Assembly (NCBI GenBank): GCA_033239005.1
Contig: BSQZ01000035.1
Span: 6,536,001-6,600,000, forward strand
Length of the DNA: 64,000 bases
Source of the DNA: Lamellibrachia satsuma
Taxonomy: Eukaryota > Annelida > Polychaeta > Sabellida > Siboglinidae
Reading direction: 5' to 3'
A program made the position numbers and the translations under genes. This document shows, piece by piece, positions 1 to 41,462 of this stretch (position 1 is the first letter of the stretch; each line of letters starts with the position of its first letter). The notes below the pieces were generated by a model. It saw only the letters and a list, made by a program, of their open reading frames with translations, did no database searches and was not told where the DNA came from.

Positions 1-1423
1 CTCGGATTGCATGTCACACCTAAATCAGTAACGGGTCTTCGGCTGACTCTCGCTCAGTCTGTGTGGCTATGGGTAGTCTACTCAACCCATCTGCCAAGTT
101 CTTCCATCCTGGAGTGTACTTGATCTTGAAACTGTACAGGTGTAGGCTTAGCAGCTATCGTTCCAACTAACCTCGCGCTTGGTGGCTTAGCTTCTCCGCC
201 ATACTCTTATATCAGGGGCTTGTGAACCTTGTGTATTTCAAACTTTCTGCCGAACAAGTATGATGAGATGAAATGTGTCGCATGCCCTGTTTCTGCGTGT
301 CACACTTCCTGCTGGCGTAGTACACTGGCTTTCATTTGACCTCATCAAACGCTCTTTGCTCTTCTTTGGTCCACTTCCACTTGGCTTGTGTCAACTCCCA
401 CAACAGATGTGTGATCGTAGCAAAATCGGGGATGAACTTGGAACTGAACAATACTGAACCCAGAAAAATGTTTACTTCAGCCACATTTTTCGGTTGTGAC
501 GATGCCACTATGGCCTCAACTTTGTCCTCGATTACCTGCAGACCTTTGTCTGACATTGTATGTCCCATAAAAATTATATTCCTTACTCGGAACTTCAATT
601 TCTCGAAGTTGAATGTAAGTCCGCTTTCTGCAAACTTCCTCACGACCATTAACACTCGCTCGTCATGTTGGTCGTCATCCACACCTCCAACGTTGATATC
701 ATCGTGGATGTTGAACGGTCCGTCACAGTCCTGCACCACCTGTCTGATGATGTGATTGAACTTCTCCGAGGCCATGTTCAGCCCGAATGCAAGGTTGTAC
801 CTGTAAAGAGCATGTGGTGCTGCGAACGTGGTGACATCTAGGGAGTCTGGATGTAGTTCCACCTGGTGGAATGCCATGTTCAGATGGAGCTTGGTAAATA
901 TCTTCATTCCCCCCATTTACTGCCTCTTCGACTGTGGGGATGTGTTGAGGTTCCCTTACTGTGGCTTTGCTTGCTTCTCGTGACACACCCGGACATTTCC
1001 AGTCAGCTTCTTCATCGTCACTAGGGGGCTTCCCCTCTGCATAGGACCATCCATAGACTTGTCTAGTGCCTGGGCACACTTATCATAGTCATTATCCTCC
1101 CCAGTATCTGGCAAAGTCTTGAATAATTTATTTAACGGGTAACCGGTTGTGTGAAGGAGTATTGCACGCTTCTGCTTGTTGTCGGTTACCCTCGAAGCAA
1201 TGGCATGCATTACGAATGAAGATTTCCAGTTTTTCCATTTGTTAGCCAATCCCGAAATGTAAGTCGTATTGAACTCGAAGGTAGGAATTCCCGTTAAGCC
1301 ACTTATCCCCATCGTCATAATGTAGTGTTTTGTGGGATAAAGACAACAGACCAAGCACATGTAATGTCGCTTATCTAAATCACACACCCGGCTCCGAGTA
1401 CACGGAACCCACAAGCACATCAA
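1..1423 (-). pseudogene. Decayed Ty3/gypsy LTR retrotransposon (gag, RT and RNase H remnants)
   Basis: On the minus strand 1423-956 reads as a gag-like capsid piece (LANKWKNWKSSFVMHAI, then FKTLPDTGED). 916-332 reads as reverse transcriptase palm and thumb (FTKLHLNMAFHQVELH; HDDINVGG at the catalytic Asp pair; FMGHTMSDKGL). 175-20 holds the RNase H tail with YTPGWKNLADGLSRLP, preceded by an in-frame TAG. Protease, the N-terminal RT fingers and most of RNase H are missing and frames are broken. No LTRs were recognised. The copy looks inactive. Confidence 0.85.
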
Positions 1424-2022
<599 letters not shown>

Positions 2023-2035
2023 ATAAAAATAATTA

Positions 2036-2440
2036 ACTTCTATTGCGCCTATATCCTCAGGAACCTGAGCTCAGAGGCGCAACAAAACAGAATCATTAAG
2101 CATAATCGTGAACAGGGGCGCGCAAAAGTCAGTATCAGAACGAGGGACAACCGAACATTTATGGTGGAAATGCAATTTGGAATAGATATATCTTGAGTTT
2201 TTTTTCGGAAAATTACTATAGTTTCAGATGTTTTCAAAGTGATAAGGAGTTCATTCCAGACCCTAGGCACAGCGACCGTGAAAGCACATTTACCCAAGTT
2301 AAGTTTTGTTTTAGGTACAATAAGTTGTTGCAAAACTGATGATCTTAGATGCCTAGGGATATTTTAAAGATGCACGATATGTAAGTGTGGACAGCTTAAA
2401 ATTAATTCGATAAGATAACTGCGTATTTTGAAATTTGTAG
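2036..2440 (-). mobile_element. LINE 3' fragment, same family as 44460-45964
   Basis: The minus strand encodes QQLIVPKTKLNLGKCAF and WNELLITLKTSETI, the C-terminal end of a CR1/L2-like LINE ORF2. It is near-identical to 44489-44780 and ends in the same GCGCAA-type 3' terminus. It is 5' truncated with an internal deletion relative to the longer copy. Confidence 0.85.
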
Positions 2441-2503
2441 ACTTAGTTAAATTTAAGACAGCGATTATTATGTATAAGGCATATCACAATGTACTACTGA
2501 ATA

Positions 2504-2551
<48 letters not shown>

Positions 2552-3010
2552 CGTGTGTGCGTGTGTGCATGTGTGCGTGTGTGTATATATATAATAACTG
2601 TTTTGTTGCAGACAACGCAAATGAGGGAATGAAAAACCAGGTACGATTGATAACCATTATAAGGGCCATACAAGGATTACTCAGAAATAGAAACATGTTC
2701 TTCAATTCCATTTACGTTATTACTATGCATGCATAGCATGATCTTTCATTTCAGCCTATACAACTATGTTGTTGACTACGTCTGAGTAAGTGTAACCGCA
2801 CAATAGCAACACGAAATGTTCCACTTTTCGACATGGAATCGTAGTTAACGTTGATGCAGTCTGGTGGTTTCTCAATGTTTTCATAAAACAAGCTTCAACT
2901 CGATATAGTGTCATAAAATAGGAATCGAATCATAAGTAATGGCATAGCGATTGCGTTTTACATTCAGCTTTTCTATGTTTACATAGTATTCGTTTTGGAA
3001 ATTATATTAG
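2441..3010. other. Intron or upstream sequence with (GT)n at 2505-2590
   Basis: Holds a GT/GC-TG microsatellite. The bases after TTTTGTTGCAG at 2611 are open for 29 nt to a GTACG donor, but the phase does not fit the next exon, so it is not called. Confidence 0.6.
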
Positions 3011-30739
<27,729 letters not shown>

Positions 30740-31136
30740 CGTTTCTTTGAGTAATTATGTGTGTCGGGCAATTCTCTTCCTTCAATAATCCGTTTATTAA
30801 ATCATGGAGTCCATAAATGTGTACTTCAGAATTCAAAACATATCATTATCATCATTATCTCTAAGTGCCGTATATATAGCGTAGGCTGTCGTGACCTTCC
30901 ATTTCTTACTATCACAGGTGTCTTGTATTTTAATTAATCGATTTTGTTACACGCTATTATATTTACACGTTTGATATATTTACAAGTATATGTAGTTAGA
31001 TGTAATTGCACTTGCACGTTACATGTATCAAACTCGCGCAATTCGTTACTTTTCTAAGCATAGTTATATAATTATTCACTAACTTCTTGTAGTAGATGTG
31101 GAGCTCTAATTGTTAATTATTGATTGTTATCACTTG

Positions 31137-31142
31137 AATAAA
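31137..31142 (+). terminator. Candidate polyadenylation signal AATAAA for TRPM
   Basis: AATAAA about 570 bp after the stop, in CACTTGAATAAACAACAC. A plausible 3' end, not proven; other AT-rich variants occur. Confidence 0.4.
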
Positions 31143-31489
31143 CAACACTATATACACGAGTACATTAAACATTGGTATGTTGATATGTACATCACATAGA
31201 AACGACACATTGACATCATGCACCTTGGAGTGACATAGAACATGCCATTGAAACATATTCTGTAGGGCCTGATGTGAAATTCAGTTTGCCAATTGGTCGA
31301 CTGAATAAATACAATAGTTTGAATACATAATTGATACGCGTGGAAAACACAATAAAATGTTGTGAACAACCACAGTTTGCAATTTTAATGACATTCCGCA
31401 TTTTATGATGCATAAAGACAATCGTTTTTCTCTACGGAATCATCTTCTCCAATTATATCACCAATGTGCTTATATGTGGAGGCCTTGTC

Positions 31490-31800
31490 TAAATTACTAT
31501 ATTACTCATGTTGAATAGAGTTGTAAATACTGCTTCCAAAATAATCGGCAGATCCCTTCCCAGTCTTGAATCACTGTATCAGCAGCGCCTGTTAAGAAGA
31601 GCCGGTCTCATCTCTCAGGACCCATCCCATCCTGCCCATGATTTATTCGAGCCCCTTCCATCTAGTCGCCGGTTCAGGTCCATCAAAACTAGGACCAGCA
31701 GGTTCAGCAACAGATTTTATCCTGTAGCCGTCCAAGCCCTAGCAAAACAGACGTCAAGATGTTATTCTTATGAGTGCATTTACTGTGCGTGATGATAGGT
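31490..31800 (+). mobile_element. LINE ORF2 C-terminal fragment (Rex/L2-like)
   Basis: The + strand encodes MLNRVVNTASKIIGRSLPSL, LYQQRLLRRAGLI, DPSHPAHDLFEPLPSSRRF and RSIKTRTSRFSNRFYPVAV, then a stop. This is the conserved end of a LINE ORF2 (RVV-TA-KIIG-LPSLE ... SGRR-R-IKTRTSR--NSF-P). Short copy without RT. Confidence 0.9.
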
Positions 31801-32335
31801 AGTTTTTTCTTTTTGTGTTAAGTTTTTCGCTTATTGCATAATTCTTTTTATGTTATTATTTATTATTATTTTATTGCGTTAATTTATTATTTAGCTATGT
31901 CATACGCAGTCTACATTGCAATTACTGATGTGGGCTACATCAACAACATACCGACAAAAGCGGGCCCTTTTAGCAGCAAACACGGTTTCTGGTGTTTCGC
32001 CTTTTTGAATAAAACCGGTGCATTCACTTCAAATCTAATGTGCACATATCAGAGCATACACAACTGACTAATATGTGCCAGAGTTATCCATTGTTTTCAA
32101 CGCACACACAGTTGGAAATGTGACATTTGGAAAGCAGTCCTAATATTTTAAGAAAACTGAACAACTGGTGAGCTCATTTGCTTGAGTTCGCCTTTCACCT
32201 TTCCGTCCAACGTTCAGTAGTGATCCCTTGCGAATTAGTTAGCAGTGACACCGCCTTTTTCACTCTGTATAATACAGTAACACCAAATGGGCGGGGGCCC
32301 GTTTTGGTAACGGGGCCCTTTTATGCACGTTGTTC
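31801..32335. other. No gene seen
   Basis: AT-rich then mixed sequence. Nothing recognised. Confidence 0.4.
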
Positions 32336-32339
32336 CCGT

Positions 32340-33580
32340 ATGACATCACGTGGATTAGATATGCAGAACACTTACTTTCCCGTGGCCTGCAAATGCACTA
32401 ACAATATCACATCCAGCATACGCACGCACTCCAATGAGAGCCGTACACACCTATCTGCTATCAGTGGCTACTTTGTTCTCAATGTCTATGACCCTTGGGC
32501 GTGTTCAAGTACATTTTTGGAACAACGAGACTGCAGTATTCTCCTGGAATGACATGATGAATTCATGTCTTCGGAGCTGATTACAAGTACATCTCCAGCA
32601 GCGTGGGCTGCATGCAGCAGTAAGTGCCCACCATTGTCGTCTTGAGAGCAGACACCCCGTCACTGCCCTCATGTGTGATATTACAGCATTTGTCATTGAC
32701 TGTAACAAAGAGCACCTCCTCTTGTAGCTCCTCTGTATACTCAGCCTTCTTGTATTGGTTGACTAGGAAAGTGATCAGGCTGGTTTTGTTGTTGGACTGA
32801 CTCATAGACTTCCTTCAGTGTCTCGCAATCTGTGTTGTTTTGATGTGTGCTTGTGTGGTATTCCCCTCTTGCTGATCTTTCACTCTTGTCGCTGGAGATA
32901 TTCAGGTTTGTATTAAAGACAACACAAATCCTTTTACCCCGACTTCCACCCCTCAGTGTCACAAGCACTGGGGGTGGAAGTTGCACTATTAGTCCTCCTG
33001 AAACATACCTTGATCACATTTCACTAGATTGGCTTAATTTACTCGTAGCTATTCTGCTACTGTCACGTGCTTTGTTGTTTTTTCTTAGTAACCCTTCTGA
33101 CATGACAACTCTCCTAGGGGGTTGGAAAGGATATCAAGTATCTGGAGATTTCACCCTTGCGTCATAACAATGATGCGACCAAACAGTGACCTGTCCAGTG
33201 TCCGAATGTTTCCCCTTTCACTGGTCTCCCGTCTTCTTGCAAGTTCCTGAAAGTCTAGCTTGTTCATTTTCATTCGGTCATAGAATTTCCTATTGGGTGG
33301 GGTTGAAGGTGACAGAACATTGCTCACCAGTGTCAGATGGCTTCACCAAGTCAGAGGCAGTGTCGCGACGAGTTGCCTTTGAGATGTTAATGAGAAACGG
33401 TTCTCAGCAAATTTATTTACCCATATTTGTACAAGGTTTACAACTGCTGATACAGGGTCTTCATGAATGCTCTCTCTGGTGTTCAACAGTACGTCTTTAC
33501 AGCACCAGTGATCAGGCTGAAAGGAGTTGCTCCCTGGGAAATTGACACAATTTGTGTCACAAATTGACACAAATTGACAC
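32340..33580 (-). pseudogene. Fossil C of an orphan transposon-like protein family
   Basis: Reading minus: VVNLVQIWVNKFAEN, then a decayed KFYDRMKMNKLDFQELA, then KTSLITFLVNQYKKAEYTEE and LQEEVLFVTVNDKC, then AGCDIVSAFAGHGK. These match, in order, an uncharacterised protein family with blocks WVNPF, KFHD-KK-KLKTF, LI-FLV-EWK, LYVT-G and YTGCDTVSAFAGKGK. It is related to but distinct from fossils A and B. No intact frame. Confidence 0.7.
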
Positions 33581-33632
33581 AATTTGTGTCACGAATTAAC
33601 ACAAATTTACACAAAGTGACACAAATTGGCAC
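33545..33632. repeat. Imperfect TTTGTGTCA/TGACACAAA repeats
   Basis: Short direct and inverted copies of a 9-10-bp motif in about 90 bp; can fold into several hairpins. Confidence 0.8.
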
Positions 33633-34049
33633 ACATGTGGTGTCTTTGTTCACTTTAACTTCAGTGTTTCGATCAACAGGAATGCAAGTAAGACAACTGT
33701 GCATTTTGTGATTAAAGCACCGAACTGTACTACTACTCAATGTTATACTCGTGGTCGCATGCGCAGATATTTGAATCAATGAACCCATATATGCTTAACA
33801 TTGTAGGCAGATGTTTATTTATAGCATCAGTAAATATGGACATAATTCAGGAAGCACTATCAGTTCTTAATGTAGCTATAACTGATTGTGAATAAGAACA
33901 TCTCATACCATAAAAATAACTTTCAATGGCAACAAATTAATTTCTGTATTGTTTTCTTTACTTCTGACACTTTGTTTATGACTCTCTTAGACACTTATGA
34001 CGATTTAAAACCGTACAATTATTGTCTTTTATAAACTGCTGAAACATGT

Positions 34050-36000
34050 ACTATCGTAATCCCGTGCATGATCTTACCTTATTAATGGCTGGGACACCCC
34101 ACCCCCCAACAACAACACCAACATCACAGAACTGTGAATTGAAGATTAGCTTTACAATACTTGCAGCGCTTTCTTGCATCCACAGGAAACCAACTCGTGG
34201 CAGGTGCGTGAAACCAATTCGTGGCAGATGTGTGAAACCAATTCGTGGCAGATGTGTGAAACCAACTCGTGGCAGGTGTGTGAAACCAACTCGTGGCACG
34301 TGTGTGTAGCTTCGGGGAGAATCGTCCAGTGCAGCTCATACAGACCATCATCCACCTTAATCCAGCACCAGCAAGTGGGCGAAGGGGAGCACAGGCATTG
34401 ATAGCAGTTCCTGTCCCCACATACCACCACCTTAGTACTTCTCCAGAGCAGCTCGCGTGGGTGGAATTCTTTGCACTAAATGTATTTGTTTGTAAACAGC
34501 TTCTACCCGGTCTTCTTCACATTACCACATGTCTTTGTTCAGTCGTAGAACAGTGTCATGAACACCTCGATGGCATGCGTACTTTCCATTTATATGTCAC
34601 TTGGTGCACGCTCCAGACTAAGCAGTGTATGAGTGAGCTCTGCTGCTCTGGCAGTGAGTTGCGTGCTGTAATGTTACCGTGTTCAGCAAAGGATGATACA
34701 GTGTCGCATCCTGTTAATGCATTGAACATAGGAAAGGCGCATGATTTATCTGGTCCGAAGGCAGCAGATAGTTGTACTGTTGCAAAAGCCAACCATAATT
34801 CAGCATTTGCTAGAAGGGTCTGCGCAATCATTACGAACATCGTCTCAGTACGTCTGAATGTCTGATACGGTTTTCTGCATGTTACAAGTGTTTAGAGTTT
34901 CCCTCTATGGGCGCAGCCTCGCCCCTACAACGCGTCTACGCATTCCCTGTCCATGTTTTGCTTTGGTTCTGCCTTTCGTGGAATCCGCTGTCCCACACCA
35001 GATTAAGCCATGATGCATATTGAAGTTGCGATATTCCAGATTGTCATCCCATGTTTGGCAACCAATGTATTATGTATTATGTATTATGCCTTGAAACGAG
35101 TTCTTTATATCTCTTTATCGAGGTGAGCTGTTGCTTTCCTTTTTCTCGCAGCATTCGATGTCGAGGTGCTGAAAAATATTGTTTTGTTGAAAATTATAGT
35201 ATCATGCATTGACTTGGTCCTTCGATAAGGCATTCTTTGGTGAAAGCATCGAACTGGTATCTGCCAGTCTTCTCGGGGATTTTGGCTGTCTCAACTACAT
35301 CAGCGCCTGCGATCTCCTTTATGTCAACAATAATCAGGTCCCTGTTCTCGTCATCAAACGGGCGGCCAAGCTCCCCAATTATGCCCACGAGTGGACGATC
35401 ATCTTTGGCCAATTTTTGTACACACTTGGTGTATGTAATGGTGGCGTGTACTTCCTCAAACTCTGCAATTATTCTGGCGACATCTGGCCCAGAAACCATC
35501 CATCGTCAAAGGTTCTAATTCACCAACTGCGCCTCCGTCTCCCTTGATGGAAGCATTGTTCTTTTTATGGGCATGATCAATTGCGATATTTGCTTGCGAA
35601 TATGTCCGCAGTTTCACAGTGAAGTGGTCAGCATTTAACTATTCAGTTATTTATGGGTGCTCTGTCGGCAGCTCAGCCGTATCTCTGATGTGGACTAGGA
35701 TCGGTCTAAAGCAAAGAACCACGGGATAAATTCGGTCAGAGCATCCATATACATGGAGAAGGTTGCCTCTAGTTGTGAACGCACGAAGACCAGATTCGAA
35801 CGTCTCAGATCAATCACAGTAGCCCGGCCAGTACCGAAACTGGGGATAGCCACGTCTTTTCTCATCGCATCAGGCTTCAAATCCAAACATAGGCTGTTCA
35901 CATACCGCATATGTGAGTAAGTAGTTGACAAAGAAACTGTGCTGTAGAATGTATATACCGGCAACAGTGATTTTCATGGCGTCTTTTACGCGTAACGTGT
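34050..36000 (-). pseudogene. Fossil B of an orphan transposon-like protein family
   Basis: Reading minus: SNLVFVRSQLEATFSMYMDA and LTEFIPWFFALDR (35850-35700), MVSGPDVARIIAEFEE and LGRPFDDENRDL (35499-35194), PMFNALTGCDTVSSFAEHG (34740-34660), then KVDDGLYELHWTILPEA and a Cys-His motif array (34370-34180). Order and motifs match the same family as fossil A, whose N-terminal half is preserved there. TGCDTVSSF and a Cys-rich tail are its C-terminal hallmarks. Frames are broken throughout. Confidence 0.75.
34184..34306. repeat. 24-bp tandem repeat inside fossil B
   Basis: Five units of about GAAACCAACTCGTGGCAGGT-GTGT. In the minus coding frame each unit is one copy of TCHELVSH, the family's own A-x-x-C-x-ELVSC motif, so the array arose by amplifying eight codons of the dead gene. 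Confidence 0.9.
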
Positions 36001-36251
36001 GCTGCATGCAGGAAGAAATCAGCAGTTCTGGCTGCTGCAACGTCTGCCTATGTCAAAGCATGTGTCCATTTACTCCCCCTGGCAAGTCACCACAGTCTTC
36101 AGAGCTGCCTTCTTTGTGTGCGGGACTTCAGCAGAATCTGATTGTCAAAAAAAATGCTTATGCTCGATGATAGTGATTTGGTGCGTTTGACTGGTTGTTT
36201 CCTCAGTGGCCAATGTTTGATGCAGTCTCTTTTCTGTTCTTTTCAGCTTTG

Positions 36252-36418
<167 letters not shown>

Positions 36419-36419
36419 G

Positions 36420-37440
36420 GATTATAAACAAGTATTCTCAACACCTTCAGGCTTCACCATCATTTAATGTGTTTAACGGTATTGTTTTGGCAGTTAGCCC
36501 AAGTTTCAATTTTGCTAGGTTTTCAGCGAGTGTCTTATATGCACTTATAGTGTCTACTTGACAGAACCGGATTTGTATCAGATTCTGGGGTCTTTTCTTG
36601 ACATGCGACACAATTTCCAATTAGTTTTTGTTCGTTGTTGTCGTGATGATGATGATGATGATGATGCTGTGTCGCGAGCCGGATGTTTTTGGACATGGTC
36701 ATAACAAATAAAGGGATTTTTGCCAGAGATTTGAAGAGAAAAGTTGCCAGTTTTTAAGACTTCATTCACATTAGTATGCACATCTGGAGGACGGTTAATG
36801 TGTGCATAGTAGGCTGACAGCTATATGGCACAAGCCTCGCTGTATGTACTTTTTAATAATATCTGGGTGATAGAAGGGATGTTCATATATAGGGAAAACA
36901 GCAGTGCCGCATTTTGGAATTGCTATTAGTATTACTACGTAGACCGGTGAACACAAAAGTGGTAGAATCGTCCATTTAAATCTACCATGAGGGGAACAAT
37001 ACAAAACTGTCATAATTGTTCATCCGTGGGAAGCAATTATTTTGTATACTTTCAGGGGGAAGTTCTGTAAATCGTTTTTTCCGTGGGAAGGTTTTCGAGG
37101 GGGGGTAATATTATGTCACGCCGTTAACCAAATGTTTCCACCCTCTTCGAACCAACCAAAGCCGGGCCTCAATTCTTAATGTGTTTCAATGGGTTTTCTC
37201 AAAACATCCCATTCTTGGGTTACGCTGGAATTCTTCCACAGCAGATTAAACAATAACTCCCGTGTGATATGTTTTACTTCCTCTGACAGAGACACCTCGC
37301 TCTATCACCTGATTGTTTTGACGACCCAACTACAAAGGCACTTACCTAAGCAAAGCAACCCTTTTCGGAAACTGTAGTTTAAAAACAATAAATTATAATT
37401 TAAAAGCAATAAATATTTATGGGTAAAACCAAAATCGAAA
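36420..37440. other. No gene seen
   Basis: Contains a short (GAT)n run near 36645-36665 flanked by TGCGACACA and TGTGTCGCGA, which are partly complementary. No coding signal. Confidence 0.4.
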
Positions 37441-37450
37441 TCTCCAGTTT

Positions 37451-37547
37451 CAGACGTCACAAACATATCGCAATGACGTCACAAATATATTGCAATGACG
37501 TCACAAACATATCGCAATGACGTCATGAACATATCGCAATGACGTCA
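37451..37547. promoter_or_regulatory. Tandem array of palindromic CRE sites
   Basis: Four perfect TGACGTCA palindromes start at 37474, 37496, 37518 and 37540, exactly 22 bp apart, with an AGACGTCA at 37452. Each perfect site is preceded by GCAA, giving GCAATGACGTCA, a C/EBP-like half next to an ATF/CREB site. It is a minisatellite in form; regulatory action is inference. Confidence 0.6.
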
Positions 37548-38226
37548 AAAATAAATTTTATTCTTAGCCGGTGCATGAACATAAATCACTCATGGTGTTA
37601 TTTAAATCGACGTCTAGAGGCTCTCTGGTGGATATCGTACGAAGGAACTTATGTAGACGTTTGAGTTACGTCTTAAGTTACGTAATCCGGAGTAGTTCGT
37701 AGTTATGTACAATCGTTCGCGACGCTATTCGTGTATTCTACGGTTTCAAACGTCCACGAGTTCATTCGTACGGTACGAACGCTTCGTGAAATCGGCCGTT
37801 GTACATGATTTTTTGGGGTATGAAGTTGTATCCATTATTGCCGTAGCCTTTGCCCTACCAAACCTTGACTGGGAGATGCACGGAGTCACAAGCTCCTGCA
37901 GTGTTTCCCTTTGCTCCCCTGTAACGCCAGGTAACTCTGACAGTGCTACACAATAACAATGATATGCTGCATATTATAAGTATTACCTATAATGTTTCTT
38001 CCAGGTTAATGAAATTCGTATTATCCACCGCCTCTGTCCTCGTTATTTTGGCTCTCGCCACAATCACAAACGTCGTATCTACCGCCTAATTCCGAAGCCG
38101 AAATCATGAAATGCCCTAAGCATGTCATGGGCGGATCAAGATACTGAAAGGGGGAGTGCCCAATGGGACAGCACGTTTAATTTCCACGTGCGGGCGTGCG
38201 TGCGTGCGTGTGTGAACTATGGTAGA
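37548..38226. other. No gene seen
   Basis: CpG- and ACGT-rich stretch (37600-37800) with short inverted motifs such as TTCGTACGGTACGAA. Possibly a DNA-transposon relic. Confidence 0.35.
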
Positions 38227-38234
38227 ATGTGTAT

Positions 38235-39189
38235 TAGTGCCCTGCACGGGCCGGGCTTTGGGCCCAAGCCCGGGCCGGGCCTGGCCTCTACTAAATTTGT
38301 CGGGCCGGGACGGACCGGGCCTGGGCCTATATTTTGCGGGCCTGGGCTGAAAAAATATTAAACACATCGGGCCTGGACCTAATAAAAATATTAATACAAA
38401 ACCAATACATATTACTACTACATAGTACACACAGAATGCAAATGTTACATATACATATTTTAGCATGAATGCAGCCTTTTGCATATATCTAATGGCCCCA
38501 TACGTTCACTTGACTGGAAGTAGCCAGCCCCAAATGTTTACTTTAGGCATATTTACAGAGAAAATCAAGTCATGATTAACCATCAACGTATCACCCTTTG
38601 ACCCTATCAGTGGACATTCTATTGTCTAGGTCTTCCGTCCAAATCTTGCTTGCCTGAATGACCTGCCCACTACCCCGTTGGTATTTTTCAATTATGTTAA
38701 TTAGTGTCTACTGTTTATTGTCTACAATTTCCCTAGTACTGATTTATTCACACTTTTACTAATTCACACATGTCTGAACCTGATCTCTCTCAGGCTAGTG
38801 ACAGCAGGCCTGCTGGAAATGCTACTGGGTGTCAGTGCCAGTGGGTGACATGGAATTAAAATATCATTATTAATGTTTTTTAATGATATTTAATAAAACA
38901 AGTGTATATAGTACAGTTTATTTGTGTTTCGCTGTTATTATAAGATAATAGGTTTATCTTTTTTCTAAATTTGCGGGTATGGGCGGGGCCTGGGTCTGAA
39001 ACATGCGGGCCGGCCCGGGCCTGAGCCAACCATTAACCGGCCTGGGCCGGGCATGGGCCTAAATTCTAGTTTGTGGCCTGGGACGGGCTGGGCTTGACGG
39101 ATTTTTGCGGGCCTGGGCCGGGCCTGGTTTCTAACTGCTATTTGCGGGCCGGGCTTTGGCTCAAATTATAGGCCCATTGCAGGTCACTA
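38235..39189. mobile_element. hAT-type MITE, 955 bp, with 8-bp TSD
   Basis: The element starts TAGTGCCCTGCACGGGCC and ends with the complement of TAGTGACCTGCAATGGGCC. It is flanked on both sides by ATGTGTAT (38227-38234 and 39190-39197), an exact 8-bp target duplication as hAT elements make. Ends are made of GGGCCGGGC-type repeats; the middle is AT-rich without a transposase frame. Confidence 0.9.
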
Positions 39190-39197
39190 ATGTGTAT

Positions 39198-40181
39198 GCG
39201 AAATATAAACCAAATCGAATACTTTTTTATTTTATACCATGATCATATAGGGGAAATATTTTTTTCAAATACATCATGTTTCTTTTGCAAAATGTTGTGC
39301 AAACACCTCCACTGCATTGTAGCTATAAACTCATCGCGTCCTGCAAAAGTCCATCAACTTATTGGTGCGACTTGCCTCGAACACCAACTCTTTGGTCATG
39401 TCTTCGCGCTTTCGTTAACGCTTTGGGGATAAAACTATAACTGATGAAATCATGGTGGAAGCCTTCTCGATGCGCACGATCAAAACATGATTTTGCATCT
39501 AACGGAAGTCCCATCCGAACCTCATTACAAAGTGTAAAAAAAACTGCACATTCCTCTACAATTTTTTGCTGTTCATCTACAAACCGCAGGACAAAGCTTT
39601 GTTGTTCCTTTCTTGATTACTCGCAGTCCTTGTCTGCGATGATGAAAAACACGGCATATCGAACATGATCTTCAGCTGCACCGCTCCTCCATCTTATTTT
39701 GTGTCGCAAAGTGCTTCTCGTCTCCAGAATAACATCGCAGACATCAAACTAGTAGTTGAGGAGAACAATGAAATTGCCGTGCTTCTATGGAATGATATTG
39801 GGACCAAAATTGCATCATGCTACATGCTACTTTCCAAATTGCACTGTGATACTTCCATTGTGCACAAAACATAACATGAAACCCAGAAACCATAATATGA
39901 AACGTGGCATATAATACAAAACGGAAAACTCCCCACCAGTGGCGCCACATAGTGAATGTAATGTAACCCACTCACGATTTCACATCTTCCACAACCATAG
40001 AGTTACATAATTAATGATCCCCCTATAAACAAGAGCGATAAGCCAGCTCCCTGTAGAGAAGCGGGCGTGGACCACTGGCCGGCATTTCATTGCACGGCAG
40101 AAACAGTTGCATCCACTGGCATGACACATAGGATAGTACTGTTTGTAGTGTGAACATAGCATGTTACAAATAGTTGTCTAA
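39198..40181. other. No gene recognised
   Basis: Short overlapping frames on both strands, none recognised. Lies between the hAT MITE and the tandem duplication. Confidence 0.4.
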
Positions 40182-40539
40182 CATATGTAAGTAAGTATGT
40201 AAATTTATTTCCTTCTCATCATCATCATGTACAATATAAGGCAAACAAAAACAATGAAGATGAGGTGGCTACCAGAGAAGTATAAACTTATCGGGCTAGT
40301 AGCCAGTGACAGTGACACCAGGAACCAATTAACTTGAAGATGTGTCATTGTCATTTGTTCTTAATGGGGCAAGGACACCAGATTGGTTAATCATTTGGAT
40401 GAGGATGGTCCCAGCAATTGGGTTATAAATGTGGGCAGTTGGGTTGTTCATACTGGAGTGAGCATCGTGCATTAGTGTTAAACTCTCCAAGACATGACAA
40501 TTTTGGAGGCTTGCTGGAGAAAGTTGTGAGACAACGAAC

Positions 40540-41191
<652 letters not shown>

Positions 41192-41377
41192 CCAACGTGT
41201 AAACAAACCGTAGGCAGGCCCTACTTTCAGGGCAATGCATGGTACAGCATTGATCTTGCCCATTTAGACATGTACGATAACAAATGCAAGGCTGATGGAA
41301 CGACAGCTACTATGGAACGACAGCTACTATGCTATGTAATATAATATTCCACATTCCTAATGTTTTGATTCATCAGG

Positions 41378-41462
41378 CAAACATATGTAACTACAAACAT
41401 ATGTAACTACAAACATATGTAACTACAAACATATGCAACTACAAACATATGTAACTACAATC
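41378..41462. repeat. 16-bp tandem repeat (copy 1; also 43635-43719)
   Basis: Five units of ACATATGTAACTACAA. The same CATATGTAACT string occurs at the duplication junction at 42404. Confidence 0.93.

Noticed and set aside
2611..2639. Possible 29-nt TRPM micro-exon between TTGCAG and GTACG
   Set aside because: The only open phase does not join to the exon at 3011 and there is no family match.
34046..34430. Repetitive ORFs in several frames around 34.2 kb
   Set aside because: Caused by the 24-bp array; only the minus frame with TCHELVSH belongs to the fossil gene.
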